This document shows, piece after piece, positions 1 through 10,916 of a DNA stretch of 64,000 nt (position 1 is its first letter; every line of letters starts with the position of its first letter). This DNA comes from Gryganskiella cystojenkinii (taxonomy: Eukaryota; Mortierellomycota; Mortierellomycetes; Mortierellales; Mortierellaceae), in assembly GCA_015852425.1 (NCBI GenBank), contig JAAAIG010000002.1, positions 128,233 to 192,232 of the forward strand, given 5' to 3'. A program made the translations under genes and the position numbers. The notes beneath the pieces were generated by a model. It searched no databases and had not been told where the DNA came from. It worked only from the letters and a program-made list of their open reading frames with translations.

Positions 1-106
1 TCTCTCTCCCCGTAATTGTACATACTATCAGATCAACTCCGTAGAAAATTAACGTGAAGCTATGGACGCGGACTCTGACTCCTGCAAAAAATAAATTTTT
101 GTCAGT

Positions 107-114
107 CACATGAC
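107..114 (+). promoter_or_regulatory. CACATGAC E-box-like element upstream of BET3
   Basis: One of several CAYRTGAC-type sites found in promoter gaps here. It lies about 150 bp before the BET3 start codon. Binding by a bHLH protein of the Cbf1/USF type is inference. Confidence 0.3.
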
Positions 115-260
115 GAGCGGTCACGGGCTGAGCGCGATTCTCTTCATCTTTGACAGCCTTTCATCATTTCGCCACCATTCTTTCTTTTGTCTTCTCTACG
201 AACCCCACTACATCTACAACAAGCACATCATCGCTACTTGAAGAAGAAGAAGAATAGACC

Positions 261-1216
261 ATGGCAAAACAATACAAGGCCCTCGGCGACGAAATTTGGA
301 AGAGCAAAGTCGAGAAGATTGTAAGGAGCATCTAAACAGAACCACGCAGAAAATGGAAGCCATTCGCATGTACTCAAAGACGCGTTGACTGGCTGTGGAC
401 ACTACAACTCGGACCTATGCATCCCCTATTTTTAGCTGTGGCGCTTCGAAAATGGATTCGCAGACCTGAGAGTGTATACGAACAGAGCCACTAACGCTTT
501 CTTCAACTTTTAGAACGCGGAGCTCTTCACTCTTACATACGGCTCGATTGTCGCCCAACTGGTCAAGGACTATGAAGATTTCACTGAGGTCAACAAGCAG
601 CTCGAAAAGATGTAGGTGTTCCTGCTTTCGATGATACTCATGACTCTGTTTGATCTTGTAAAAAAAGGAGACCCTGACACTACTCTCCTCTCTTCATGTC
701 GATCATCTAGGGGATACAATATTGGAACGCGATTGATCGAGGATTTCCTGGCACGATCCGCAGTCGGCAGATGTCAGGATTTCAGGGAGACGGCCGAAAT
801 GGTCTCAAAGGTTGGCTTCAAGATGTTCTTGAACATTACCCCAGCTGTCGCCAATATCTCACCAGATGGTCGTGAATTTTCCCTGGTTCTTGAAGAGAAT
901 CCCTTGGCAGAGTGTGTTGAACTGCCTGACCAGGCTATTTTGGAGGAGTTCTGGTACTCCAACATTCTCTGCGGTGTCTTGCGTGGAGCTTTGGAGATGG
1001 TATGTTTGAAAAGCCCTCATCTGTGTTTGTTAAAAAGAAAAGAGGGATTCTTTCATGATAACACATTTCTAACATCTCTTTGGATACTGGATATAGGTTC
1101 AAATGCAGGTTGATACGTTTTTTGTGACAGATACCCTTCGTGGAGATGATACCACCGAGATCCGTGTAAAACTGATCCGCTATCTCGAGGAGGAGGTCCC
1201 TGCTGGCGAGGATTGA
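261..1216 (+). CDS. BET3: TRAPP complex subunit BET3 (TRAPPC3)
   Basis: Core subunit of the TRAPP tethering complex that activates Rab1/Ypt1 in ER-to-Golgi traffic. Four exons: 261-320, 514-611, 711-999 and 1097-1216, giving 188 residues, the family's usual length. Seen: N-terminus [19 protein letters not shown], then [30 protein letters not shown] and the C-terminal DTLRGDD motif, all typical of Bet3. Cys74 in AVGRCQDF is at the position of the conserved acylated cysteine known from the family. The start is the first ATG, in a good context (GACCATGG). A CACATGAC element lies about 150 bp upstream. The first intron (193 bp) is longer than the others. Confidence 0.96.
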
Positions 1217-1299
1217 GCTCTACAGAAAGTTTCACTGGCTATTAAAAACTGTTTGAAATAAAAAATCTTGAATACATTTTACTAAAGATTTTGTTGGTG

Positions 1300-1307
1300 C
1301 ACGTGAC
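1300..1307 (+). promoter_or_regulatory. CACGTGAC E-box-like element upstream of DBP9
   Basis: Exact CACGTGAC in the 228 bp gap between BET3 and DBP9, about 140 bp before the DBP9 start. A long T/C-rich tract follows (about 1325-1375), as is common before fungal transcription starts. Its function is inferred. Confidence 0.35.
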
Positions 1308-1444
1308 GTAAACACAAGCCACATCACCTCTTTTTTTCTTTTTTTTTTCTCTCAAATGCTTTCTTTTTTTTCTTTAAGCATTACCTTCAGTTCCCATTCC
1401 ATTCCCCCACCCATTCACGCCCAGTACCTTTAATAACCTCGCAA

Positions 1445-3909
1445 ATGTCTGTCGAGACGACCAACAAGCACATTAGCGAGACCGAGGCTGCAGAGGTCAC
1501 GCCCAACACGGTCGATGACAACCTCACTTTCGCCGACTTGGGACTTGACGACCGTCTGCTGAGAGGACTCGCCAAGCTCAACTTTACGAAGCCAACACCA
1601 GTTCAGGCCAAATCAATCCCCCTGGCCCTTGCTGGAAAGGATATTCTTGCTAAAGCCAGGACCGGAAGCGGAAAGACTGCTGCCTTTATGCTCCCTCTTA
1701 TTCACAAGATTCTCGCCGTCAAGGACGTATGTTTGTGTTTTGGTTGTCCCACTTTTGCTCAATTTTAAGATACACAAAGGAGAATCTCGACGCTAACCTT
1801 GACCCCTCCCATGCTTACAATTGTCCGATTTAGTCCCTCCCTCCAAATTCCCCCGAGGCCACCGCCACCCGAGGATTGGTTCTCGTTCCTACTGTCGAAT
1901 TGGCTGGTCAGGTTACTGCCTTCACCAACAATATTCTTCTCTTCTGTGGACGTGCTGTCAACGTTCTCAACATTGCAGGAAAGCAAAACGACAAGGTCCA
2001 ACAGTAAGTGCATATAACCAGACAACCAAAGTGTGCTTGGGTCAAGTCGAATGCGAATGCGACCATACTAATCATTTCTCTTTTTTTTCGTTACAATCAT
2101 CTCTATTCTCTTGTAGACCCCTCCTCGCCACCCAACCCGACATCATCATCGCAACACCCTCCAGGATCCTCGCCCAACTGAAACTGAACGCTGTGGACCT
2201 GAAGACCCATTTCCAGACCCTGGTCATCGACGAGGCTGATTTGGTCTGCAATTACGATTACCAGGAGGACGTCAAGGAACTCTTGACTTTCTTGCCAAAG
2301 ATCTTCCAGAGTTTCCTGATGTCTGCAACCCTCGGAGACGATGTCGATTCGCTCAAACAACTCGTTCTTCGTTCCCCAGCAATCTTGAAGATGGAGGATA
2401 AGACCATGGACTCGACTTGGGATAACCTCAAACAACTCTACACCATCTGCAGTGAGACGGACAAGTACCTGATTCTGTACGTGCTCCTGAAACTCAAGTT
2501 GTTGAAGGGCAAGTGCATCATCTTTGTCAACGATATTGAACGTTGTTACAGACTCAAGTTGTTCCTGGAACAGTTTTCGATTCCCTCGGTCGTCTTGAAC
2601 TCGGAATTGCCATTGAACTCGCGTGTCCATATTGTCGAGGAGTTCAACAAGGGTGTTTACGATTATATGATCGCGACGGACGAGGGTGGACTCAAGGGTG
2701 AGAAAGAAGAAGAGGAGACGTCTGTACAGGAAATCGAGGAGGAGGGGAAGGAGGAGGAGGAAGAAGAGAAGGTGGACGAGGAAGAAGAGGAAGACGATGG
2801 TGTTCCCGAGGGCGAGATCGAGATGGAATTCGATGGCTCTGAAGGCGAGGATCTCGAGGAAGGCGACGACGAGATGGAAGCCATGATGCAAGCCAGCGAC
2901 AACGAAGATGACGAGGATGAGGCCAGTGCCATGGCCGCCCTTGATGGATCCAACCCTGCTGTCGATGCCAAGAAGCGGAAAGCATCAGAGCTTGAGACCA
3001 AGACTACGGAGGCGCCTTCAACAACAACTAAATCCAAAAAGAAGTCTGGATCGAAGAAGGACCAGGAATACGGAGTGTCTCGTGGTATCGATTTCGTAAA
3101 CGTTGCTGCGGTCGTCAACTTCGATTTCCCACCCACGGCCAAGTCTTATACACATCGCGTCGGTCGTACCGCCCGTGGTGGTCAAATGGGTACCAGTTTG
3201 AGTTTTGTGGTCACGGAGGAGGAAAAGGAGAAATCGATCAAGTCGAGCAAGCTCTTGGGTGCTGCTGGATGGACCTTTATGCAGGGTGATGATGAACAAG
3301 TCTTCAACCGTGTTGTTAAGCAACAAGAAGGTAATTTACCCAACTTTCTATTGACCTATTATTTCAATACCGTGATGGTTTCAACTACATGTCCTAATCT
3401 TTATTTTTTTTTGTTAACCTAAAATAGCCTCTGGATGCACGATAAACAATTATACCATCCCCATGCAACAGTTGGCAGGTTTTAGATACCGTATGGACGA
3501 TGCCATGCGTGCCGTGACTCGTGTTTCCATCCGTGAGGCTCGTCTCAAGGAATTGAAGGCCGAGATGTTGAACTCTGAGAAGCTCAAGGCTCATTTTGAG
3601 GATAAGCCCAAGGATCTCGAGTTTTTGCGTCACGACAAGACCTTGCACCCGACCCGTGTTCAACCTCACATGAAGCACGTTCCCGATTACATGATGCCCA
3701 AGGTCCAGGCGGTTTCCTCTCAAAAGATTGGCGAGGCTGCTGATGGATTGGGTCCTGTTACGTACAAGAAGAAGACCCAGAACTCGGTCCGAAAGGCGCG
3801 TCAGAGCAAAGGTGGCAACAAGTCTGGAGGCAAGAAGAATGATCCGTTGAAGAAGTTTAGTTTCGGAGGCGGTGGAAACAAGGGCGGCAAGAGGCAAAAA
3901 ACCGCATAA
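1445..3909 (+). CDS. DBP9: DEAD-box RNA helicase DBP9 (DDX56 family)
   Basis: Nucleolar ATP-dependent RNA helicase for 60S subunit assembly. Exons 1445-1726, 1834-2003, 2117-3330 and 3428-3909 give 715 residues. Motifs in order: Q-motif region ([14 protein letters not shown]), Walker A ARTGSGKT, motif Ia as [48 protein letters not shown] and [10 protein letters not shown]. As in other Dbp9 proteins, an acidic insert (about residues 345-465) separates the IATDE motif from RGIDF; here it is long and Glu/Asp-rich. The C-terminus is Gly/Lys-rich ([11 protein letters not shown]). Odd: motif Ia reads PTVELA where the family normally has PTRELA. Start 1445 is in frame with the Q motif. Confidence 0.95.
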
Positions 3910-4057
3910 AAAAAATTCTTACGAACACACGTACATTCCCCTCAATCACCCCAGCATTTGCATTCAAAAAAATAAAAATCACAAAGCATATCAGCATAAT
4001 ACTAATAAGAACAAGAGAAGGTCTGACGATTTGACAAGAGGAATTAAAAAACAAGTT

Positions 4058-6031
4058 TTAATCGCGCCTTTGAATAACCTTGTCGGCATACTCCCGGAAC
4101 AACATCTCACGCTCAGTCGAGGAACCGACAGCGTCATAGCGTCGATCCCGATCAATAGCGCGCTTGATTTTTTTCCATTCGACAGAGGAAGAGTGCTTAT
4201 GTTCGTACAGGATATCCTTCTTGGTCTCTCTCAATAAACTCATAAACTCGTCAATCTCCTCCTTTGTGGCCTTGTATTTCTTGGAGGATGAAGAAGACGA
4301 GTGTGATGACGACGAGGACCGCTTCTTGTCGTCTGACGTGGAGGAAGAGGAGGTCAAAGATTTTGTTGTGGGGAGAATACCCTTCTTCAAATCCGAGAGA
4401 TACTTTCGAAAGATCGACTCTCGCAATGAACCGGGTTTGAGGGTCAAGAACCGAGGATCGAGTCTGTACTTTGTCATGAAATCCAACCAGGTCGAGGTCT
4501 TTGTCGTATAATCCTCCATCAATTTCCTGTACACGGCCTCGGGTTTGGACATTGATGTAGATGATGACTCTGCCTTGGCGCGTTCATGGGACTTTGACAA
4601 CGACGACGATAATGACTCTTTACCACTCTTGCCTTTGCTGCTACTGTCTTTCGATTCTTCTTCCTCTCGGATTTCCTTTGCCTTCTTCTCCTTGGCCTCT
4701 CGAAGTTCTCGGACACGGATCGCACAATAACTTTCGAATAGATCTTCTCGTGCCTTCTTGTCCGGGATCGCATATAATCGAGGGTCGCGTTCAATTTTGC
4801 TAAATGCTCGGTCCCAGGTATCGAATTGGGTCACACCGCGCTCCCGCATCATGTTCAAGAACAACATCTCGCGTTCTTGGATGTTGTCAGGCGAGATCTC
4901 GAGTCTTCCGGTCGATGAGGCTAATGATTGAGATCCTCCAAGGGTTTGCAACATTTGAAGACGTGCCTGGACGTCCATATCCTCGTCCGAGTCCTCGTCT
5001 TCATCTTGAGACTCCATCTCTTGATCTTGGTCCTGGTTCTGATCGTTCATCATGTCTTCCATTTGTGCAAGTTGCCAAGCCACATCGTCTTCAGTCATCC
5101 TGTGGTTGAGAAAAAAACGAGGTTAGTAAACCAGACCAATTATATGTATACGAAAATATAATTCATGGTTGAGAGAAAGCAAACTTACTCTGTTCCAGCC
5201 TGTTCCTCGACTCTGGACCGTTTCTCGTCCGTCTCCCTAAACAGAGTCTCATCATGGGCACGCTTCAAGTTAGCAGCCGCCAGTCGATCCCGTTCTTCCT
5301 TGGCGATCTTTTCGGCTTCGGCCTTCAACTTTTCAGTCTCAATCTGACCCATCTTGGTGAGGACAACATCGAGTTCTGCGGTTGGAATCCAGATCGAGGT
5401 CTTTGTTTCCTTGTTGTAGTAGAATGTGTTGTCCTGGGAAGTCGTCACGATGAACCAGGGCGAGTCCATGACTTGAACTCTACCATGGCCACAAAAAAAA
5501 AAAAAAAAAGTAAGGGCTTTAGCATGTGTCATAGAATTTGGTTATGAGAAGGTTACTCGGCATCAAATTTCAATATGAAACTCACTTTTTAACGGCCTTT
5601 TCTTTCTTGACCTTTTTCGACTTTTTTGATTTCCCGGAAGGATCGTCCTTGGAGGCAGCAGTCAAGTCTGATGCGATTGGAGGTGGTATCATGACACCTG
5701 GTGGAAGCTGTTGCTGTTGTCCAGGAAGGAACCCTGGAGGGGGAGGTATCCCAGGTCCACCGCCGACAGGCATAGGAGTAGGTGTGGGTCTAACCCAAGA
5801 GCTGGTTCCAGTCGAAGCGTTGTAGAAATAGGACATGCCATCAGGTGCCTTGTGTTCGGTCCATCCAGGTGGAAGGAGTGGGACCATGAGAGGTCTGAAT
5901 GGAAGAGGTTGTCCAGCAAAGGGAGGTCCTTGAGGAGGGGGCATCATGGCAACTGGCGGTGGTCCCCCAGCATAGAATGGGAGTCCCGGTGGTCCTGGAG
6001 GGGGTCGCTGTCCTTGGTGATGAGGATTCAT
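4058..6031 (-). CDS. WW- and FF-domain splicing/transcription protein (URN1/TCERG1-like)
   Basis: Predicted nuclear protein coupling RNA polymerase II or the spliceosome to phospho- and proline-rich partners. Exons on the minus strand: 5586-6031, 5189-5479 and 4058-5099, giving 592 residues. Seen: a Pro/Gly-rich N-terminus, WW1 (PPGWTEHKAPDG...SSWVRP, about residues 54-82), a Lys-rich linker, WW2 (SPWFIVTTSQ...TSIWIP), a charged coiled segment, then three FF domains (first at FDTWDRAFSKIERDPR, second at WLDFMTKYRLDPRF, third at VEWKKIKRAIDRDRRYDA). Ser-rich linkers separate them. Two WW plus three FF lies between yeast Urn1 and animal TCERG1, and PRP40 has more FF repeats, so the exact orthologue is uncertain. 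It is divergent from TMA22, with 237 bp between starts. Confidence 0.85.
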
Positions 6032-6268
6032 TGGATGGGGTAAGAGGCGATCAACAGAACAGAGGGCGATGCAGAATAAAAGCGAGGCGTGTTTTTTTCC
6101 CGCATAAAAAATAGTGGCGGTTGTGTGAGACTGCTTTTCATTGAATCAACACACACACACGCACATTGGACTTGTCTGTAGAGGTGCGGATAAGCTTTTT
6201 TTATATTTCTTTTTTTTGCATTGTCACATTTCAGTTCATCACCACACCCACAAAACCTACTGTTCATC

Positions 6269-7519
6269 ATGGCCGACAGCCCAGACGCACCCTCGAGCGA
6301 ACATGTTCAGCCCCGCGAGATCACATACTGCGGCTTTTGCTCACTCCCCCCAGAGTACTGCGAGTTTGGACCTACCCTCGAAAAGTAATTGAATCGATCC
6401 ACAATGTTTTTCTAACGCATGCATGATTTCATCACCTTTCAAAAGGACGATACAAGAGAGAACAAGTAACCACACACAATACGAACAATTGACTGACTGA
6501 CGAGCTGGCTTCTCTTATTTACTGTGGGACAACTACGTAGGTGCAAACAGTGGTTGAGCAAGAACGACAAAGTGACCTACGCAATTCTTTATAATACCCT
6601 CGAGGATCAATTGGCAGCCACTACACTCGGCGAGGACAAGCCAGAAGAGGATAAGAAGAAGGCCAAGGGTAAATACCACGGATATTCTACGTGAATAGCG
6701 ACACCGCCAATCAAAGAAGCGACGATCTTGGTGTTTTGCTTTGCAACCCTGAATCGAGAAAACACGCAAGGAGGGGACGTCCAGTCAGGCTTTGAGAGCG
6801 AAAACTAACTTGTGCCTTTATATCCCACGTCCACTCCATGATTTCGGATATTTTAGAGGCAGCCAAGATTGAGAAACAGATGCAAAAGAAGATGGTACGC
6901 AGCAACAGCAGGATCATTTTTGAAAGACGACCTTAAAAAAAGGACGATCTGTACTGTTTCATACCATGTTGGCTAATACGTGATATTTCTCGCGATTATC
7001 ATCATAATAGCAATCCAAGGTCCTGATCAAGAGAATCGAGCGCACAAAGAGAAAGTGCGTCACCAGTGTGTTCGGTCTCGAGAACTTTGGTATAGTGGCG
7101 ATTTCTTCAGGAAACGATTAAGCATTTCGGAACGGTCATGGTACATGCTGGAGATATATCTACGTCGCTGACTGTTCCTTGTTGTTACTTTTGAAAAAAA
7201 TAATTTAGATGTCGACTTGAAGAAGGCTGCCAAGTTGTTCGCCAACAAGTTTGCTTGCGGTTCCTCTGTCACCAAAAACAACCAGGGCAATGACGAGATT
7301 GTCGTCCAGGGAGATGTGTCGGACGAAATTTTCGATCTCATTCTGGAGCACTGGCCTATTGTAAGTGGACACTCATGGATTTTTTTTTCTCTTTCTTTTA
7401 TGATAATTGGCTTTGGGATGTATATAACATATTCTCTAACATGATTTACCTATCCATTTATGCTACAGGTCCCCGAGGATAACATTGATCTGATCGAGGA
7501 CAAGAAGAAGGGCAAGTAA
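6269..7519 (+). CDS. TMA22: Translation machinery-associated protein 22 (density-regulated protein DENR)
   Basis: Partner of MCT-1/Tma20 in ribosome recycling and re-initiation. Six exons: 6269-6384, 6541-6668, 6857-6894, 7011-7089, 7209-7360 and 7469-7519, giving 187 residues, close to the yeast and human lengths. Seen: the N-terminal cysteine cluster (ITYCGFCSLPPEYCEF...CKQWL), a Lys-rich linker with KEAAKIEKQM, and the C-terminal SUI1-like domain (VLIKRIERTKRKCVTSVFG, LKKAAKLFANKFACG, IVVQGDV). Five introns in a 1.25 kb gene, including a 38 nt third exon, make it the most intron-dense gene here. The ORF is complete only when all six exons are joined, which supports the model. Confidence 0.95.
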
Positions 7520-7700
7520 AAGCAACACCAACGCCGTTTAACCAACAAAACAAGACAAGCAAGGCGTTTGTACATTTTTTTTCACTTTGCAAGGAACCAT
7601 GTACAAGACGAGGAATATCACCTTGTGTATATATTGCCAAGAAAAATAAACCCAATCTTTGAACTTTTTTTTTTCGTAATGAAGCGCAACCTTTATTATA

Positions 7701-9040
7701 TTATTCCTCGTCTTCACTCTCGGAATCTGATCCGTATGCCGCCAGAGCGCCAAGAGCCGAGATTGCGGGTTTCTCGACTTTTGGAGCGACGTTGATTTTC
7801 TCAGTCTTGGGGGCTGATGCTGATGCTGCTGCAGATAGAGCTGCATTGACGCGGTCTTGTATTGAAGGTGCGGTAGTCGTTATTTGAGCCTGCCTCTGCA
7901 GGTCTGGTTGCGGTTGGTGAAAAAGGCGAGCAGGGTCGTATTCCTGCGTTTCGTAGTTGTATCCATATGTGCCGTAGTCATAATAATATTGACCATCTTG
8001 CCCAAGGTAGGGTTGTGGCATTGCAGCCTGATCACTTGTAGTGGCATCAGTATCAGGCAATTTCGAGCGCTTTCCAACGTGATCAATATTTTCCTCGAAT
8101 CCTGGCAAATGGTCGACTTGCTTCACTGAATCTGGTAGTCGGGACTCAATCGCCTGTCTCGTCATTTCGACAGCCTTGCGCTTATTTGTCGCCTGCGCCT
8201 TCGGGTTCGGATCTTCAGTCGCCCAACGAATATTGATGATCTATTTGCAAAAATTACAAAATAGCCGAGTTTAGTATCGCAATTCCCTGCTGCCACTCAT
8301 TCGTTCTGGTCTCTAGTCCATGAAATAATACCTCTCCATGATCTAGGGATTGATTTGCCATGGCCTCCTTCGCAAATTCGGCGTTCAAGCGACTTTGATA
8401 TGTTACGAACGCGACACCTTTTTCCTTCAGAATCTTGATCCGTTCGACTTCGCCCCAGAGTTTGAAATGTTTTTCCACAGTGTCCTGCATGTTGAGATCC
8501 TGATGAATTCTTCCGACATAAAGTGTCCTACTGTCGGATTGCATAGATCCCACGCCGCCTCTGTCGTCCCGGTGGTCGTTGAATCGCTCTCGTCCAAAGA
8601 CATCCATGCCCGAGTCAACGAAATCCTGGCGCGTGGGAATTCTATGGAGCCACCCACATTCCTCGCTTAACAAGATCAAAGGGAACAATAAAAAAATAAG
8701 TCAATAAAAGGGTACGACCATATACGTCATGTTTTCGTCGGACCAATTGTTTTCCTTTACTCTACCCCTTTGGACAACAGCCCTTGGCAAAGAAGGCGCA
8801 AAAGTAAGCGCTCGGATTGAAAGTTCCCTTGGTTCGTCCAGAGTCCTTGACTGGATCGCATCGATGACTCGCTTTTTCTTTGACGCCCGAACGATCCGTT
8901 CGCTCTCCTCCACCCCATTTATCGTAATATATATTGTAGGTCTGCCCTGGTCTGGGTGGCGCGGATGCCTGGGGACCAAGGACTTTTTCCTTTGCGACTT
9001 GTCTCCGAGCTGGTTTGGATAACGATCCAGACGATGCCAT
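7701..9040 (-). CDS. CWC2: Pre-mRNA splicing factor CWC2 (RBM22-related)
   Basis: RNA-binding component of the Prp19/NTC complex that contacts U6 snRNA and helps shape the spliceosome active site. Exons on the minus strand: 8766-9040, 8332-8665 and 7701-8240, giving 382 residues. Seen: the N-terminal Torus region (YNIYYDKW, then YFCAFFAKGCCPKG joined across intron 1 to EECGWLHRIP, forming the CCCH finger), a connector with FGRERFNDHRDD, and the RRM with RNP2 LYVGRI and RNP1 GVAFVTY, ending in INIRWATEDPNP. The C-terminal third is Tyr- and Ala-rich and poorly conserved. Start 9040 was chosen over an in-frame ATG at 9199 because the upstream stretch is unlike the family and lies in the promoter shared with the divergent GPATCH11-like gene. 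Confidence 0.94.
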
Positions 9041-9124
9041 TGGTTGACTGGTTTGGGAAGAAAGAGAGATGCAATCCGGACAGAATTCATCCATTTCAGG
9101 CAAAAATGGGCTTGCAAAATTGAG

Positions 9125-9132
9125 CACGTGAC
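9125..9132 (+). promoter_or_regulatory. CACGTGAC element in the CWC2/GPATCH11 divergent promoter
   Basis: Exact CACGTGAC in the middle of the 201 bp gap between two divergent start codons, so it could serve both genes. Its function is inferred from position only. Confidence 0.4.
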
Positions 9133-9241
9133 GGCTAAGCCCAGTTTTGTGCTGGGCCTCCTTTGTTGATCTCCATTCTTTCATTTGTTCCTTCTCCATC
9201 GCCCTGCATCCTTAACAGCCCCCCTCTTCTGTAATCAAGCA

Positions 9242-10581
9242 ATGTCGAACCACCTATGCAATCGTCAGGAAGAAGAAGAAGAGGACGACTACATGTCCGA
9301 GGCATTCCTCAACAACCTCGTCAGTCAGGCTGAAAAGAACACGAAAAAGTCTGTCCCTTTGACGTACACTGAACGTCGTCGCCAAAAGGAAAAGGAACAT
9401 CTTGCCAACCTCCCAAAGCCCCTACACCTCCGTGAAAAGGAAGCTCGCGAACAAGGACTGAAGAAAGAGCTTGGGGAGGAGAACAAGGGGATGGCCATGT
9501 TGCTGAAAATGGGATTCAAGTAAGTAAAAATCGTCAAGAGATTCAAGACCGCTCTTCTGAGTGGATAATTGCGTGATTTAACTCTTCTTTGAACGATTGC
9601 TTTGGCTTAAAATTTAGGAAGGGTGGTACGCTTGGAGCAGCTTCAGCAACAGGACCATCCTCCTCACTGTCATCATCACAGGCATCACCGGCCTTTTCTT
9701 CTCTACCAGATCAACAACCACAACCTACCATGACCGCGCTTCGTGCCCCGATCGAGATCCAGATCAAGCAAGGACGAGGCGGTCTTGGCATGGAATCCTC
9801 CAAGAAGAGACAACTCGAGGAACAACTTCAAAAGCAAGAACAAGATGTGCATAGGGTCTTTGATGAGGACTACCGAGGCAAGAAAGTCTCACAGTTTGAT
9901 CTGGAGAAACGGAAACGGCAGTTATTGGCCGCTCAGGGAATCTGTATGCGAATGGATGCAGACAGGGCCGCCGCCGTGGCAACCAAGAAATTGTCGTCAT
10001 CACAGTCACCGTCACCGCCTTCAACGGTCGACAAGACTTCTAGTGGTTCAGAATGGGGCCGATCCAACGAGTTTTGGTGGATTGCAGATTTTGTCTCGGA
10101 TGATATTCTGGGTACGAGAGCCATGGGACCGGGAAAGGATCCCTTGATATCTGAGGACAGTTCAGTCGAGGCTGAGGTCGAGGGAGCGCGGCCTTTTGAT
10201 CATAGTGACGATGAAGATGGCGATCCCGAGGACAAGAGGATCAAGAAGCGTGTCAAACTCTCGGAGCACTCTGAGGTTCTTCAAGGCTTGAATGAGGATG
10301 AAGAAGCCGAACCTGCAAAATGGGGTGAACGATTGGCATTCGCAAGACTAGAGGTAATATTTTTTTTCTTTTCATTCACTCTGTTCTGCTCTTGTAGTAT
10401 ACATTGTAAACTAGAAGCTAACATGCCACGTTAATTTGGAACACAGGTTCACGACAAATTGGAACAGGTGGTGGCGTATCTTCGCCGTGAGCACTTCTAT
10501 TGCTTTTGGTGCGCTGCTCTGTACGATGGACTAGACGACCTCCAAAACTTTTGTCCCGGAGAATCGGAAGACGACCATTAA
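9242..10581 (+). CDS. G-patch domain protein, GPATCH11/CCDC75-like
   Basis: Likely nuclear RNA-processing cofactor; G-patch proteins usually activate DEAH helicases. Exons 9242-9519, 9618-10353 and 10447-10581 give 382 residues. Seen: an acidic start followed by DYMSEAFLNNL, a basic coiled segment (ERRRQKEKEH), the G-patch beginning at NKGMAMLLKMGFKKGG across intron 1, a Ser/Pro-rich low-complexity middle and the C-terminal DUF4187 signature (VVAYLRREHFYCFWC, then Asp/Glu-rich DLQNFCPGESEDDH). This order matches animal GPATCH11. An in-frame non-ATG extension upstream was not used; the ATG at 9242 starts the conserved part. Confidence 0.88.
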
Positions 10582-10736
10582 GCCCAAAAATAGAAAATAA
10601 TTTCATGAAAAAAACAGAAAAAATGACTTTGTGATTGACATTTTCCATGATATCTCGCCAGCCCAAAGTCTAATCTTCGGTCTGGGACCACCATTGGATT
10701 CCCTAGATGTTCTGTTATCGCGGGAAATCTTTGAAA

Positions 10737-10752
10737 GGGGTCCCGGGACCCC
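10737..10752. repeat. 16 bp perfect palindrome
   Basis: GGGGTCCCGGGACCCC reads the same on both strands. It lies about 90 bp upstream of the tRNA-Lys, in otherwise unremarkable sequence. No function is assigned. Confidence 0.5.
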
Positions 10753-10843
10753 CTGGGCCCCAGAATCCTACGTAATAAGGATATGTTCAGAGAGTCACGA
10801 GAATTTAGACGATCTAAAACTCAAGATCATATCAGCAAATCAA

Positions 10844-10916
10844 GCCCGGTTAGCTCAATCGGTAGAGCGTCAGACTCTTAATCTGAAGGCTGTGGGTTCG
10901 ACCCCCACATTGGGCG
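10844..10916 (+). tRNA. tRNA-Lys (CTT)
   Basis: 73 nt without intron. The acceptor stem pairs GCCCGGT with ATTGGGC, followed by discriminator G. The A box region is TTAGCTCAATCGGTAGAGC. The anticodon arm is TCAGA-CTCTTAA-TCTGA with anticodon CTT at 10877-10879. The T arm is GTGGGTTCGACCCCCAC. CTT decodes AAG lysine codons, the favoured lysine codon in this window. No 3' CCA is encoded, as expected for a eukaryote. Confidence 0.96.

Noticed and set aside
2103..3142. Long antisense frames opposite DBP9
   Set aside because: They mirror a real gene's codon structure and its acidic low-complexity insert, with no domain of their own.
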